Source of the DNA: Bacteroides sedimenti
GTDB lineage: Bacteria > Bacteroidota > Bacteroidia > Bacteroidales > Bacteroidaceae
NCBI RefSeq assembly: GCF_040365225.1
Contig: NZ_AP028055.1
Span: 806,001 to 870,000, forward strand
DNA length: 64,000 nucleotides
Direction: 5' to 3'
The notes under the pieces are model-generated. The model had not been told where the DNA came from. It was given only the letters and a program-made list of their open reading frames with translations, and did not search any database. Shown one piece after another: positions 63,699 to 64,000 of the stretch; position 1 is the first letter of the stretch, and every line of letters starts with the position of its first letter. The translations under genes were made by a program, and so were the position numbers.

Positions 63699-64000
63699 TT
63701 AAGGAAGCATTTCGTTAGTGATCGATATGCTGTAAATACCTAATAGCGTTTTGGATTTGAACGACCAACAATCTTCGTTCCAGTATTTCATATCTATCTC
63801 TTTGTTGTTTGCATAAACTTCTAAAATAAAATCGAATAGAGGAGAATCATAATAACTTTTTATCCGTTCTTCTTTACTAATCGATCTCAAATCAACTGGC
63901 TTATATGCCCAGCCACAAAGTGAGCCATCTTGTTCTATCGTTAATTTCGAACGCGGATTTATTATAAAAACAGAATCTTTTTTATTTATTTTATTAACCG
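63699..64000 (-). CDS. Unknown protein, 5' end outside the window
   Basis: The frame is open from the stop at 63699 to the window edge, giving the last 99 or so residues: NKKDSVFIINPRSKLTIEQD, then GSLCGWAYKPVDLRSISKEE and the ending SISITNEMLP. The reading frame is continuous with no in-window ATG, so a TTG at 63890 would not be the real start. I do not recognise the family. It is 38 bp from the next gene on the same strand. Confidence 0.6.
   Translation of the reverse strand, partial: VNKINKKDSVFIINPRSKLTIEQDGSLCGWAYKPVDLRSISKEERIKSYYDSPLFDFILEVYANNKEIDMKYWNEDCWSFKSKTLLGIYSISITNEMLP

Noticed and set aside
1..64000. CRISPR arrays, rRNA genes and complete insertion sequences
   Set aside because: I looked for regularly spaced repeats, rRNA-like sequence and transposase motifs with inverted ends and saw none.

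Overview
The window looks like chromosomal DNA of a Bacteroides-type member of the Bacteroidota. It carries the TAnnTTTG (-7) promoter motif with a TTTG box about 19 bp upstream, at rpsP, tRNA-Lys and hipBA. Many genes start with MKK-type lipoprotein signals. Family-level markers agree: an OmpA lipoprotein, a TonB receptor paired with a surface lipoprotein, an anaerobic sulfatase-maturating enzyme, a type IX secretion (T9SS) plug protein, a T9SS-sorted protein, and the DUF4248 / HU-like / amidase / VapE group that recurs in Bacteroides.

Layout. 1-20 kb is mostly core metabolism and envelope: a divergent UDP-GlcNAc 2-epimerase homologue cut by the window edge, a TRIC channel, an ECF sigma factor, a carboxyltransferase with odd active-site changes, the T9SS plug protein, MtgA, an OmpA lipoprotein, a MATE pump, a TauE/DUF1634 pair, a glycosyltransferase/flippase pair, and otsAB convergent with a GH15 enzyme. 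An anSME gene and a lipoprotein follow. 19.5-22.6 kb holds an overlapping operon (HU-like protein, zinc amidase, 89-aa coiled-coil protein), a repeat-like non-coding block, a T9SS cupredoxin and DUF4248. 22.8-35.7 kb is an AT-rich run of single genes for secreted or lipid-anchored proteins, including a duplicated and partly deleted gene. 36.2-39.4 kb carries a 27-bp inverted repeat and the VapE gene with a possibly frameshifted upstream ORF.

39.4-44.9 kb is the most defence-like stretch: a very AT-rich ATPase plus TOPRIM-like pair (a split OLD-type system), then hipBA lying between tRNA-Lys and a decayed copy of that tRNA's 3' end and terminator, which suggests an integration scar. 45-64 kb returns to core and carbohydrate genes: ettA, a TonB receptor/lipoprotein pair, rpsP, ferritin, a GH2 beta-galactosidase, an esterase/OPT transporter operon, Hsp20, an AlaX-like editing protein, and a row of unknown secreted proteins that runs off the end.

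Candidates for something new are the ATPase/TOPRIM pair, the amidase/HU/coiled-coil operon, the tRNA-Lys/hipBA scar, and two enzyme homologues that have lost residues normally needed for their reactions. All calls come from reading the sequence; no database search was run.
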